Positions 50,284-61,590 of a DNA stretch of 64,000 bases are shown one piece after another. This DNA comes from Isoperla grammatica (taxonomy: Eukaryota > Arthropoda > Insecta > Plecoptera > Perlodidae): contig OX246738.1 in assembly GCA_945910005.1 (NCBI GenBank), forward strand, positions 24,728,186 to 24,792,185. The letters are read 5' to 3'. Under the pieces are notes generated by a model. It made no database searches. It had not been told where the DNA came from and saw nothing but the letters and a program-made list of their open reading frames with translations. A program made the translations under genes and the position numbers. Position 1 is the stretch's first letter; each line of letters starts with the position of its first letter.

Positions 50284-51604
50284 TTTTGATCATGAACAAA
50301 CACGTAATAATTAAAAAGACATATCGCAAGTTTACTCATTGATAGTTCAGCTTGATCGTAAATGGATCCTCAGTTGTCGACAATTAGTAATGGGATTTTT
50401 ACTTTGGACAAAACTCATTATGCACAGATGTCTGAAAGCATCGACTTACATTAAAACATATTGTCTTAACTTTGCACGTTTGCTGTAGAAGCAGACATTG
50501 AGACGTGTAGAGTCGTATTTTAAATGATTGATGTAGATAAATAATTATAACATTTTTCAATACTGGTATTTTTATTGTTAGTATGCATAGTTTAAAAATT
50601 GACACATTTTGTTACCATGAATTTTCTATATTCATCAGTACAATTTTGAAAGTAGAGCTATTTTTGTAACAAAATAAATTAAAATTGAAGACAGGTATAA
50701 GAACAAAAACACAGGCACACGTTTTAAGATAATTGATTTCAAAACTTGCTCGTCATTCATTTTTGAAAAGCAAATAAAGCCACACCTTATCGCAATGCAA
50801 AAAAACCTCTGTCATATAATGGACACCACCTTCGATAAATGTACCCGTCAGGTTTTAACCGGACATTCTTCAAATAACTCGTAGTTTCACCTCATCAACG
50901 TCAAAAATTTTATCAGCTTCCAAGAAAAAAAAACTTAAATCCCTTTTCATGCTTTTAAAATAAGCTCTCATCATCTAAAAAAAAAAAAATGTAATAAAAA
51001 CATTTCCCCCAATTCCAGTGCACTCTCTTAATCACAAACGACCACTAGGTTTGGCTCTATAAATTTAATTTCACGGCAACTGTGTGTCTGATACGAATTG
51101 TGAGACCTACCGCCGACTCATTATGATACGTTTAAGCCGGTGTGGGGAGCGCACCAAATCGGGCATTATATTGTTGTGACTGTATGGTATTATACCACCT
51201 CGAAGTTGGGAGAATTCCTCAGCTATTCTCACAACGGCATTGTTCAGTGTTCACCCAGATACGGTTCGTTGATCGAGATGGTCTCTCAAACCAACTGTTT
51301 TTATAGAAAGAATACAAAGGTGTCGGTACACGGATAGGGATTGAAAACAGAATCTACAAAACAAGAATCGACGGACAAACTGTTTGGTTTCGTTTATATT
51401 TATGGGCTTTTCTTTATTTTGGTCGGATCAAACAGAAGCTATAAATGGAGACAATGGCCTGTGGCCAGGTTATGTCTATTTCATCAAACCAAAATATATC
51501 ACTGATTTACATATAAATTCATACATTAAATCGTAATCGTTTGTACGAATTCATGATGTAAGTGCAAACAATAGGTTTAGGTACCATATTTGCTCCTTTT
51601 CAGG
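50284..51604. other. Unique AT-rich stretch
   Basis: No gene recognised. Poly-A runs near 50920 and 50978. Open frames are at most 68 codons. Confidence 0.5.
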
Positions 51605-51745
51605 AGACTAAATTGATAGTTTGGAAAGGAATATCCAAGGATTGTAGTATGACTCAATCCCAGCATTATAGGTTTAATGACCAATAAAGACATCGGAAAA
51701 ACTTAAATCAGGATTGCTGGTGGCTCAAATCAAACAAACGAGTTA
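51605..51745 (-). mobile_element. SINE family A copy 3 (degenerate)
   Basis: The minus strand reads TTTGATTTGAGCC (worn B box), AGCAATCCTGAT, TTTTTCCGATG and GCTGGGATTGAGTCATACTA, matching the bodies at 34395 and 2603. The 5' head is lost. Confidence 0.5.
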
Positions 51746-51859
51746 TTGATATAGCCTACCTCTAAAAATATATATAAATATGAAGTTAAATAAAATTATA
51801 ATTATTTATTGTCTAATGTCTACTGATCCCATCAGCAATAACGGTAACATTTAGGTATG

Positions 51860-51920
51860 TGCTTCGTTTCCCATGGCGTCTCCAAAGTCACCATTTACAT
51901 GTATTGCCAGTATAATACAG
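51860..51920 (-). mobile_element. SINE family B tail fragment
   Basis: The minus strand TATACTGGCAATACATG then AAATGGTGACTTTGGAGACGCC matches the 3' body of the copies at 44756 (ACGGCGACTTTGGAGCTGCC) and 39580. No head is present. Confidence 0.45.
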
Positions 51921-52010
51921 ATTGCACTAGAAACCTGCGAAACCTGCCCGTAGTAATTTCCTACCCTTAGTAACTTCCAGTTGAGTATAGTCCAGTGTTT
52001 TAAATTGTTA

Positions 52011-52185
52011 GGGCCAGTTTCACAAAACTTTCATCCGGTGATTTTCCGTTAATCGAAGATCAAAAATGGCGCCCGGTAGAAGCCACCATGCAATTTGTAT
52101 GTAATGTTTGTTGAAACTATGGTATAACCAATCCGAGGGCGAGATTAGTTAATCGGCTGATTAAAAAGTTTGGTGAATTCGGACC
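52011..52185. mobile_element. 175-bp MITE, GGGCCAGTTTCAC ends
   Basis: The left end GGGCCAGTTTCACAAAACTTT aligns with the reverse complement of the right end, GGTCCGAATTCACCAAACTTT. TA lies outside both ends (52009-52010 and 52186-52187). Both arms continue with AT-rich sequence containing CCGATTAAC/CCGTTAATC-type words. No ORF. Confidence 0.55.
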
Positions 52186-52861
52186 TAAATTACTCATTTG
52201 TGGTTGTTGCGGAACATAATACAGAAATGAACTATCCCCCTAATATCGAATCCCAATAATTTATTGTCTGGAGAAGCATCTTTGAAATGCTTTTTAAGTC
52301 AAACCAAAGGTTACTGAGTGAGTACTCTTTGCTCAAATTTTAGCTTCAGCTTCTTTATTATTTACTGTTATTTTATCCTCCTTAATTTCCAGATTACCCA
52401 ACTCTTTAATGATGGAAAATTCTACTTTGTCACAAGTTTATCCTCCTAAGTGCAAGTTGTAGTTGTTAAGTACTTCTTACAATTAATATAATCTAACAAA
52501 TGTGTACTGTAAATATTATTTTTAATTAAATATGAATAACTATTTTTAGAGATATATTATTATGCTTATATCATGTATAAGAATACGACAAATGTAATTA
52601 TCACACAAAAAAGTCAAAAAGGAAAAATATGGGATTCTGATAAATGCATAAGTAAACACTGAGTAGGGGCTGGTATTACAATCAACAAATAGGAAAGATA
52701 TTTGTATAGCAAATAAGCTATTTGGAGGGTTTCAAAGGTTTTTATTGGTGGTTGGCCTGGAGAAAACAAGCTATTCGACGAATAAGTACTTATAAGCACA
52801 TTAAAATATTGGGCCTAACTTCGTAAATGATAGAAACTTACTCTGTGACTCGGCATAACTA

Positions 52862-52888
52862 TTCTCCGGGTTGATTCAACCCGGAGAA
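52862..52888. repeat. Perfect 13-bp hairpin
   Basis: TTCTCCGGGTTGA, one base, then its exact reverse complement. It stands out as GC-rich in AT-rich DNA. It could be a solitary hairpin or a very short foldback; no T-run terminator is expected in this kind of genome. Confidence 0.85.
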
Positions 52889-53241
52889 CACTGAACGATT
52901 GCAGCAAGCAAAGCCAGTTTTTTAATAAACCACAATCTGTTCAGGTGCTGATATAGCAAACACATTTCTACTAACTTTAAATCGTATATTATGTACATAA
53001 TCTTTTTTGTTGCGATGACCACAATAAAATCTACCAATCCAACCGCGAAGTAAACAGAATTCTTGATGTTTATTTATCTGTAAGACAAAGCGCCTCAAAA
53101 TCAGACACCGTGGGATTTTTTAAACAAACTTTACATTCACTATGTTCCAAAGAGACTGCATTGTTGTGAGAATTGGAATACTCACTATACTCATGACATA
53201 ATATCCATTTTCTAGATGTTTCAGATCAAAATTACCAATTA

Positions 53242-53653
53242 AGCCCGATTCACAATTGAAATAAGAGTTGCAATAGTGAAATAGCAATAAGGTTTAGGCT
53301 AAGCGAATTGGAACATGCTATAACATTAATGCTGTGGTTCACAACTGTCACAGTGGATTGAAATAGTCATAAGAAATGAATCAATTCCATTTCTTATTTC
53401 AACTTCCCATGATGTACCTTATGACGAACCAATCAGAACGCAGAAGAGACATATGAGATGGTCAACTACGGAAATCAAAACAAAAACAGTGGTACCGGAT
53501 ATTTTGCTGCTGCTGTAGTCAATGATAGTAAGTATACACACGCTGCTTTGCTACTGAAATAAGTAACTAGTCGTCGGTTGTGACCCAGTTGCTTGTTATT
53601 TCACTATTTCACTGTTTCTTATTGCAAGCCTTATTTCAATTGTGAATCGGGCT
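53242..53653. mobile_element. 412-bp MITE with TTA duplication
   Basis: The first 24 bases AGCCCGATTCACAATTGAAATAAG are exactly repeated in reverse complement at the right end; the match extends to 34 bases with two mismatches. TTA flanks both sides (53239-53241 and 53654-53656). Subterminal TTTCACTATTTCAC-type words repeat on both sides. No coding capacity. The TTA points to PIF/Harbinger. Confidence 0.8.
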
Positions 53654-53670
53654 TTACACAATGTGCGACG

Positions 53671-53727
53671 TCTCCGCCTAGCGGAGGCTCGTCGTTGCGA
53701 GTTCGACGAGCCTCCGCTAGACGGAGA
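53671..53727. mobile_element. 57-bp GC-rich hairpin next to the MITE
   Basis: TCTCCGCCTAGCGGAGGCTCGTCG (53671-53694) pairs with 53704-53727 with one mismatch in 24, around a 9-base loop. The arms themselves contain a nested CCGCTAGCGG-type palindrome. It begins 15 bp after the TTA of the neighbouring MITE. It could be a separate tiny foldback element. Confidence 0.7.
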
Positions 53728-54729
53728 TCAAGCGGACCTTGCACTAGTATCGAGTAGTGATCGAGCACGTCAGCGTCCCAACAGAAGGCTTTAACAGCAA
53801 ATATTATTTGCGGAAGAAGAGAGACAAAATATTGCGTCCGTCATGTTTGCGACCCATGTTAAAATGTTTCGTTTTATCAGTGTAAAAATAAGACCACATT
53901 TTCTATAGGCCCTACTGACTCTCAAATTGTATATATTTATTTAGTATTTAATATATTTAGCATATTATACTATCGTTTTTATTTTTTAAACAGATCCAGC
54001 TTCGAAATTCTATTTCTAGTACAATCCTCAACCAAGAATTTTTACCGCGTTATGCTTATCTTTTGTATGCAATGCAAAAGAAATGCTCATATGTTGAAAA
54101 TGGTAAAAAATTGCGTTTGAATCTGACACCTACACTATACACTGAAACATTTAGAGTTTAGCCGCACTTTCTCGTGGCTAGTGGAATAATTGCCAGCTGT
54201 TCATATGCTTGGGTATTTATTGCTACGTTCAATTATCATGATAATGATTTTATAATATACTTGTTAATTGAAATAACCACGTTCTAGTTGTAAGATTCTT
54301 AAGTAGCCTGAATGAGAATTGAGTCACATCGGATTGAAGGTGGATCAGTTTCCTCTGAATACCTGAATACCCTTGTTCTTCGCTAGTTAATCTGCTAGGA
54401 CCGTGCAAGACCTATAACACATGCTCCATTACAAGCGGAACACCAGGCAGATGCAGTGACTGAAAGGGTTAGGATGCCGTCACCAATTAGGCCAAGGCCA
54501 ATTCTTCCATGTCAAATCAGATATTCGAATTTGTTGTCACTAAGATGATCCATCCATGACAAGACAACAATGATTGCTTTCTTGGACCTGATTGATTCTG
54601 CTTGTATGTTAGTTAGACGAAGATTATGAACAGGTGACATCATCAAACTAACTCAATAGTAAATAGACTATCAAGTAACATCAAACAAACATGATAAACA
54701 ATTCACAAGATTCCAATAATAAAACTATC
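53728..54729. other. Unique stretch
   Basis: No gene or repeat recognised; AT-rich with short open frames only. Confidence 0.5.
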
Positions 54730-54840
54730 ACTACCACTACCACTACCACTACCACTACCACTACCACTACCACTACCACTACCACTACCACTACCACTAC
54801 CACTACCACTACCACTACCACTACCACTACCACTACCACT
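54730..54840. repeat. (ACCACT)n microsatellite
   Basis: About 18 uninterrupted copies of a 6-bp unit, ending in ACTACTACAACTAC. It produces poly-Thr (plus) and poly-Val (minus) frames of 74-77 codons, which are artefacts. Confidence 0.95.
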
Positions 54841-55879
54841 ACTACTACAACTACTTCTATTACTTCGTATACTACTGCGATCATTATTGTACAGTGTAGT
54901 TTCATTTCAATCAGAATGTCGTAACCAAAAACTTTGAGTTATGAATTAATAAAAATTAGGATGCAGCATAGTGCAGATAGTTTTTGCTTTAGAGAAATGA
55001 CTTCGTGCATGTCATTGTCGTCGTTTCGACAAATAATTCATATGGTTGCATTTAGCCAGGATGTAAAATTACACATACAATATCTCTAGCCTGTTATGTG
55101 CCAATAAAACACTAAAGGTTGTGTGCATCATTATTACTATCAAACGTTGTCATCGTAAGACCTATTCAACCAACATCAGCACCACGATTTATCGTACAAT
55201 TTATACGTTGTTACTTGTTACACATATTATGTCGTAAGTATGTATTATAGTACTAAGCTTATATCCCAATGTGCGTTGCGTGCCTTAAATAATTGCAGCA
55301 CAAGCTCCGTGCACAGCAAATACAGTAAATGGTTATATAGCAATCAATAGGTATCACGTTTTTCATAAGCTGTTATACAAATTGCATACAAAATATATTT
55401 ACATGGATAGAAGAGCATATTGATTGCCTTACATTTATAGTGTATATAATCGTTTCCGATTTAACTCATCTTGATGTATTTTCCACGCCGAATGTATTTC
55501 AAAATGATATCAGTCACTAAGACCTAACGTTTTGTCACTTGTAACTTGTTTTGTTGTTTTGTTTTGTTTGGTTTTGTAAGTTGTTATTTTCTGTATTTGA
55601 AACTTTGAGAATAAATAAAAAAATAAAATAAAAAATAATCGTGAACTGTTTATTCAGAATCGAATCGGTTATACGTTTACAAGTCTAAGTGCCAGAAGGG
55701 AAATGGGAGAGTTAATGTTATACACAAATTATTTATAAGAAGTGAAGCGTCTAGGTGGCTTCTTGCTTCAAATATGTGTTTAATCACTGTTCGGTTTATG
55801 ATAAAACACAATATACATGAGGACAATTACTGCTTACAATGAATATTGTTTGTTTTTAAAATAAGTTAACCATCACTGA
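54841..55879. other. Unique AT-rich stretch
   Basis: No gene or long repeat recognised. A GTTTTGTTTTG-type low-complexity tract lies near 55550 and A-rich sequence near 55615-55640. Confidence 0.5.
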
Positions 55880-56140
55880 AAACACACACCGGTAGGACAT
55901 GAGACTTTACTTGTGGAGGTTACTGGTTCGATACCACCACGGACCAGAAATCCTCAATGAATATTTGCTCTCATGGGTTTTGCTCAGTCAAAAGGCAATT
56001 GGTGGGAATGAGTCATATGTCACACTCTTAGGACATTCAGTCCCAGCCCCCACACATATACATAGTTTATAGCAACCTGCGTGAAGAGGGACAATGGGAC
56101 AAATTTGCCCCTGGATGGTTCGGTTTCCTAGTATAAACTA
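55880..56140 (+). mobile_element. SINE family A copy 4
   Basis: B box GGTTCGATAC at 55925-55934 after ACATGAGACTTTACTTGTGG; then GGGAATGAGTCATATGTC and the tail CCTGCGTGAAGAGGGACAAT, which parallels CCTGAAGAGGGTCAT in copy 1. Length about 260 bp. The A box is worn. Confidence 0.6.
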
Positions 56141-56828
56141 TAGTATTTACATAGGTTATAGTATTTACGAATCACAAGTAGGTGTTAGTTAAATAGTATG
56201 TCGCTGAGAAATGTAAGGACAACAGAAGGACCATCTACGCCGTTGGTATACACAGTACACGACACACACAAATAACAAGTACAAGTTGAGATGTTTGGGC
56301 AAAGGGGCATCATTGACTCACATAAAAACATTATTAACCGAAACATGTTGTGCCGTGCACCACGTTTGCTCTGTACAACACAGTTTTGGACGAGAGTGTA
56401 CCACGGCATGTTGCCGGCAAACTGAGGAAGTCACCGCAACGGATTGTTTTTGAAAAGAAGAATCACAGAATGGAATTGAAAAGAGTGAATGATGATTCAA
56501 ACAGTGAAAGATAGTTCATGGCCCATCAGGGGATGATAATGTTGCATGGGTGCGATGAAAGAAGGGGCAGCGTCCCCCCAGCGCCACGAAGACACCTTGG
56601 CCTGAGTTATCGCTCACAGACAACCGTGCAATGGCAAATTGTTAACGGTAACGAAAATGTAATGTTCACCATATCTAACCAGCCGTGGAGATTGTCTAAT
56701 GACAACATAAGGGTAACATGGAATATTATAGAAAGGAAAATCAAATTTTATTTTTGCTCGTGTTTCTTTTGATTGTGGACGGATCATGATAAGTGTGGTG
56801 TGTTGAAAGTTGAAACCCTAATAGTCGA

Positions 56829-56972
56829 TTTACAGCTACGCGTTGCGAGCGAAGCGAAGGCGCGAGCTCCAATCAGTGGCCGAGTTTGCGTGAAACTATT
56901 AACTTCTTTCGTGAAACTCGACCGCTGATTGGAGCTCGCGCCCTCGCTTCGCTCGCAACGCGTAGCTGTAAA
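56829..56972. mobile_element. 144-bp foldback MITE with 59-bp arms
   Basis: 56829-56887 and the reverse complement of 56914-56972 agree at 56 of 59 positions (both start TTTACAGCTACGCGTTGCGA). The arms are GC- and CpG-rich (GCGAGCGAAGCGA) around a 26-bp AT-rich loop. The target duplication is not clear. The ORF of 60 codons across it is an artefact. Confidence 0.8.
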
Positions 56973-58042
56973 CGTACCATAAAGCTGGTGGTGGTAAATA
57001 TGGCTCCTCCGTGGTCTTACTTTGACTTGGATGCACTAGTTATGTGTGTGAATAACGCTGAATGGTGAGGTGAGGGTATGCAAGCAAAACTTTCAAGTAT
57101 TTACAAAGTGTGTTTGAAACTTCCTATCACTTCGTGGGATCCATGAGATTCTTATTTTAGTAATTGTGTTCCTTGAAAGTATTTTCATGAATTTTATATT
57201 ATACGAGTATAGGTATAATATGCATAATGTCCATATAGTATTATATATATATATAAGGTGTAACAAGTTATAAATTAAAATTACAAAAATATAATTGAAA
57301 ATTAGTTACTATGAGAATTATCATAAGCAGCAAAAATATGATCACAAATAATCACGAAACGAGTGACTTTTTGAAGCGTTTCGATCGTATGATTTCAAGA
57401 CAGTAGCGTTACTAGTTAGTAGATAATAGATAGATAATATAATAATAAATAATAACAATATTACTACTGACTGTATATTATAAAATATACTAAAATATAT
57501 TTTGAATGTCGAAACATTTTTCAGCTTGTTTGATTTTAATAACAATGTCTTGCAATATTGCTGTGTTCCTCTACTTGCTACACATTTTATATATCTATCC
57601 GTATAACATTGTCGAATAAAATATGGATAATACCTTAAATTCCATCCAATATAATATGTACTATGTTATACCTCTGAGGATTGAAGAGGAATATTTCATA
57701 CAGATGTAACAAGTTTAATTTAGTTTATCTTTATATAGTTGAGACATTATGAATGGCGCTGTGTGCTCATATGAAATTCTCACAAACCATGGCATGTACA
57801 TAACGATTTAATAATTAATATCTTGCAAAGATAAAGATACAGTAATGAAACTACACTGTAAACAGCAACCCAAATGCTCACAGTACACAGAAGACATTCA
57901 ATGTACACGTCGAAATAATATTGTCATTGAGGTCCTGTGAGAGAGTAAAACCATTTATTGTCTTGCTGTCCAACGTACATCGGGTGAGGACAAGGATACA
58001 GAATACTGAAGATAATACAACAAAATACATATAAAATACAAA
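56973..58042. other. Unique AT-rich stretch
   Basis: Short TA runs near 57243-57256. No gene recognised. Confidence 0.5.
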
Positions 58043-58240
58043 CGAAATGCAGAAGGTAAAGGGTTGAATTCTCAGTTCGATTCGAGCTGGAGTTTTGTAA
58101 CTTTTGGATTTGTCTTCCAATCCATCAATATTATACATGACGAACAGGTAAACGGTATACATTTAGAGCCGACTCAGCAACACGGCACATCGTGATTTGA
58201 GTTATTTCCCCCATTGCAAAACAGTTTTCGTAACGGATAG
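58043..58240 (+). mobile_element. SINE family B copy 5 (5' truncated)
   Basis: Starts within AATGCAGAAGGTAAAGGG and continues TTCTCAGTTCGATTCGAGC, then the tail CATTGCAAAACAGTTTTCGTAACGG, matching the tails at 44420 and 44970. Confidence 0.6.
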
Positions 58241-59789
58241 ACAATGGAAGAGTGATAGCTTTTGTCATATCGATTGTTATTTCCTCAAATCTACCTTTCT
58301 CTGACAAAAGCAATTTACGAAGCATACAATTTTACCACATTAATCAAATTAAATTTTGATCACTTTTATAGTTATAGTCATCCATTTTATATGAATTGGG
58401 GCCCGAAATTTATTTATGTATTTAATTAATGCGGCATTTACAATTCTGTCAGACAAACTTAGAAGCTGATCAACTATCTTTTAAATTCAATCAAATCAAT
58501 TTAACGAACCCCATTATTACATTAAAGAGTCTTGCAGAGTTTGATTGTACGGGGTTTGATGCTTTTCTTGGTTGAGGGATGATTATTATTATTATTTTCC
58601 TGACTCTAAAGACGAGAAGAGGGAGCAACGTTTTGAAGATTCGTACGTGCTTATAAACGTGAACCCACTTTCACTCTCCCATCTAGAGCGTGGGATTCTT
58701 TGGGCATCCGAAGAAGTCATTGATTGCCACTGCCTTAAACATAGACCAAATAATAACAAACGCAATCCAAAACCACCCGAGGCGAATAAAACTTCCATCA
58801 TTGAAACAATGTCAGTCATTCGACGCCATATTGGTTAATACTTTGTCCTGCATTAATGATACAGTATACAAATTCTACTGTAATGCGTATTATGCTGTGG
58901 TAAACTTGCAAATGTCTACCATCCAATACTCACGGTCGACGCTATATTGGTTTATACTTGTGCTGCATACTCTTGAGTGTTCAATAATTACAATATTTAG
59001 AAATATTGTGGTTTTTAAATAAAACAATATGTGTTGATCGACAACAATGTAATACTGTTTTAACAAGCAACATAGTGGCAAATTCCAATGGTTTTAGATC
59101 AACTCATTCATAAAATGTGTTGTTTATCAACGATTGACATCATGGACCGTTTCACAATGAAGAAACGGGAAGGTAACTATTTCTAAATTTAAATGCTTAT
59201 AAAATTAGAACTATGTACTTCTCTGACATCAAAACTATATCCATGTGTTATTTGTGGATAAGATCTATCATTCTTTGGTACTCCTAGCAATACTTCTTAT
59301 GTTGATAATTCCCTATTAAAAATTATTTTAAAATTTTATATCAAGATTCATTCGTGCAAACAAGAGCATCATCTATTAACCTTGATTTTATATTTTTAAT
59401 TGTTGTTTAATGTTGTACATACAGGTTTAGAGGAACGTGATGATAATCATACAAATTGGTCATTGGTAGTTTTTTAATGGTCTGAGCATGGTCTGAGCAT
59501 GGAGTTGTACCGTAGGTACTATTATAAATCAATGGTCTGAGGCCCAAGTGAAAACATAGATGGCACTGCTAAGCAAACTATTATCTGCGCCATTGTAAGT
59601 TTAACAATAAAACAACAATGAACAATTGACAGCTAAACTCCTCCTCGTAATCGTTCACTTTCTTCCCCCCAGAATGCATCTAGTTCATTTTGAGTGACCA
59701 ATGGTCCACGAGATCTTCAATATAGCCTCAGTTCAATAATATGTAGAAAAAAAAAAAAAACACCGATAAAATCAAGTCCATTTGGTAAT
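58241..59789. other. Unique stretch with a weak internal duplication
   Basis: CGACGCCATATTGGTTAATA (58821) and CGACGCTATATTGGTTTATA (58937) are imperfect direct copies about 116 bp apart. An 88-codon frame at 58572-58838 has mixed composition but begins in an ATT microsatellite and resembles no family known to me. No gene is called. Confidence 0.4.
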
Positions 59790-59985
59790 AATTGAGCTGC
59801 GCGTCCCGTCTCGCTCTGGTGGTGAAACCGCAGAACTAGTGCGCGCTAACGTGGTAGCGACAGTCTTCCCACGCTATGTGTTCGCGCAAGAAGGCACGGC
59901 GGCGCAAATCACATTTCATGGCGCATGCGCTGATGCGGTGCGCGTCCCACCGTACATGAGCGCATCATACGCATTGTGGGATTAG
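59790..59985. promoter_or_regulatory. CpG-rich promoter-like segment with NRF1 and ZNF143-type sites
   Basis: This 200-bp segment is rich in CpG, unlike the AT-rich DNA before it. GCGCATGCGC at 59921-59930 is a perfect NRF1 core. GCATTGTGGG at 59971-59980 is, on the minus strand, CCCACAATGC, the core of the ZNF143/Staf binding site. Both factors mark housekeeping, often bidirectional, promoters in animals. No TATA box is seen, as expected for that class. I find no convincing first exon on either side; the 67-codon frame here is probably incidental. A GC-rich minisatellite starts directly to the right. Confidence 0.4.
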
Positions 59986-60000
59986 TCTGGTCATTTCGTG

Positions 60001-61590
60001 GTGTGGGCCCACAACCCATAGGCGTAAGCAGGGGCCTGGGTGTGGGCCCACAACCCATAGGCGTGCGCAGGGGCCTGGTTGTGGGCCCACAACCCATTGG
60101 CGTGCGCAGGGGGCTGGTTGTGGGCCCACAACCCAAAGGCGTGCGCAGGGGCCTGGTGTGGGCCCACAACCCATAGGCGTGCGCAGGGGCCTGGGTGTGG
60201 GCCCACAACCCATAGGCGTGCGCAGGGGCCTGGTGTGGGCCCACAAAATAGGCGTGCGCAGGGGCCTGGTGTGGGCCCACAACCCACAGGCGTGCGCAGG
60301 GGCCTGGTGTGGGCCCACAACCCATAGGCGTGCGCAGGGGCCTGGTGTGGGCCCACAACCCATAGGCGTGCGCAGGGGGCCTGGTGTGGGCCCACAACCC
60401 ATAGGCGTGCGCAGGGGGCCTGGTGTGGGCCCACAACCCATTGGCGTGCGCAGGGGGCCTGGTGTGGGCCCACAACCCATAGGCGTGCGCAGGGGGCTGG
60501 TTGTGGGCCCACAACCCATTGGCGTGCGCAGGGGGCCTGGTGTGGGCCCACAAACCATAGGCGTGCGCAGGGGGCCTGGTGTGGGCCCACAACCCATTGG
60601 CGTGCGCAGGGGGCCTGGTGTGGGCCCACAACCCATTGGCGTGCGCAGGGGCCTGGTGTGGGCCCACAACCCATTGGCGTGCGCAGGGGGCCTGGTGTGG
60701 GCCCACAACCCATAGGCGTGCGCAGGGGCCTGGGTGTGGGCCCACAACCCATAGGCGTGCGCAGGGGGCCTGGTGTGGGCCCACAACCCATTGGCGTGCG
60801 CAGGGGGCTGGGTGTGGGCCCACAACCCATAGGCGTGCGCAGGGGCCTGGTTGTGGGCCCACAACCCATAGGCGTGCGCAGGGGGCCTGGTGTGGGCCCA
60901 CAACCCATAGGCGTGCGCAGGGGGCTGGGTGTGGGCCCACAACCCATAGGCGTGCGCAGGGGCCTGGGTGTGGGCCCACAACCCATAGGCGTGCGCAGGG
61001 GCCTGGGTGTGGGCCCACAACCCATAGGCGTGCGCAGGGGCCTGGTTGTGGGCCCACAACCCATAGGCGTGCGCAGGGGGCTGGTTGTGGGCCCACAACC
61101 CATAGGCGTGCGCAGGGGGCCTGGTTGTGGGCCCACAACCCATTGGCGTGCGCAGGGGGCTGGTGTGGGCCCACAACCCATTGGCGTGCGCAAGGGCCTG
61201 GTGTGGGCCCACAATCCATAGGCGTGCGCAGGGGCCTGGTTGTGGGCCCACAACCCATTGGCGTGCGCAGGGGCCTGGTTGTGGGCCCACAACCCATAGG
61301 CGTGCGCAGGGGCCTGGTGTGGGCCCACAACCCATAGGCGTGCGCAGGGGCCTGGGTGTGGGCCCACAACTCATAGGCGTGCGGCGGGGCCTGGGTGTGG
61401 GCCCACAACCCATAGGCGTGCGCAGGGGCCTGGGTGTGGGCCCACAACCCATAGGCGTGCGCAGGGGCCTGGGTGTGGGCCCACAACTCATAGGCGTGCG
61501 CAGGGGCCTGGGTGTGGGCCCACAACCCATAGGCGTGCGCAGGGGCCTGGGTGTGGGCCCACAACCCATTGGCGTGCGCAGCGGGCCTGG
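60001..61590. repeat. GC-rich 39-40-bp minisatellite, about 40 copies
   Basis: The unit contains TGTGGGCCCACA (a perfect 12-bp palindrome), ACCCATAGGC and GTGCGCAGGGGCCTGG. Alternatives are one or two extra G and ATAGGC/ATTGGC. GGCGTGCGCA is, in reverse, TGCGCACGCC, close to the NRF1 consensus. Open frames of up to 551 codons on the minus strand (repeats of WAHTQAPAHAYG type) and shorter ones on the plus strand arise in several frames at once, which is not the pattern of a gene. The last unit changes to CAGCGGGCCTGG before AT-rich DNA resumes. Confidence 0.96.

Noticed and set aside
54681..54924. Poly-Val and poly-Thr ORFs
   Set aside because: Translations of the (ACCACT)n microsatellite.
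58572..58838. 88-codon ORF as a small gene
   Set aside because: It begins in an ATT microsatellite, has no recognised domain, and overlaps a comparable frame on the opposite strand (58592-58819).
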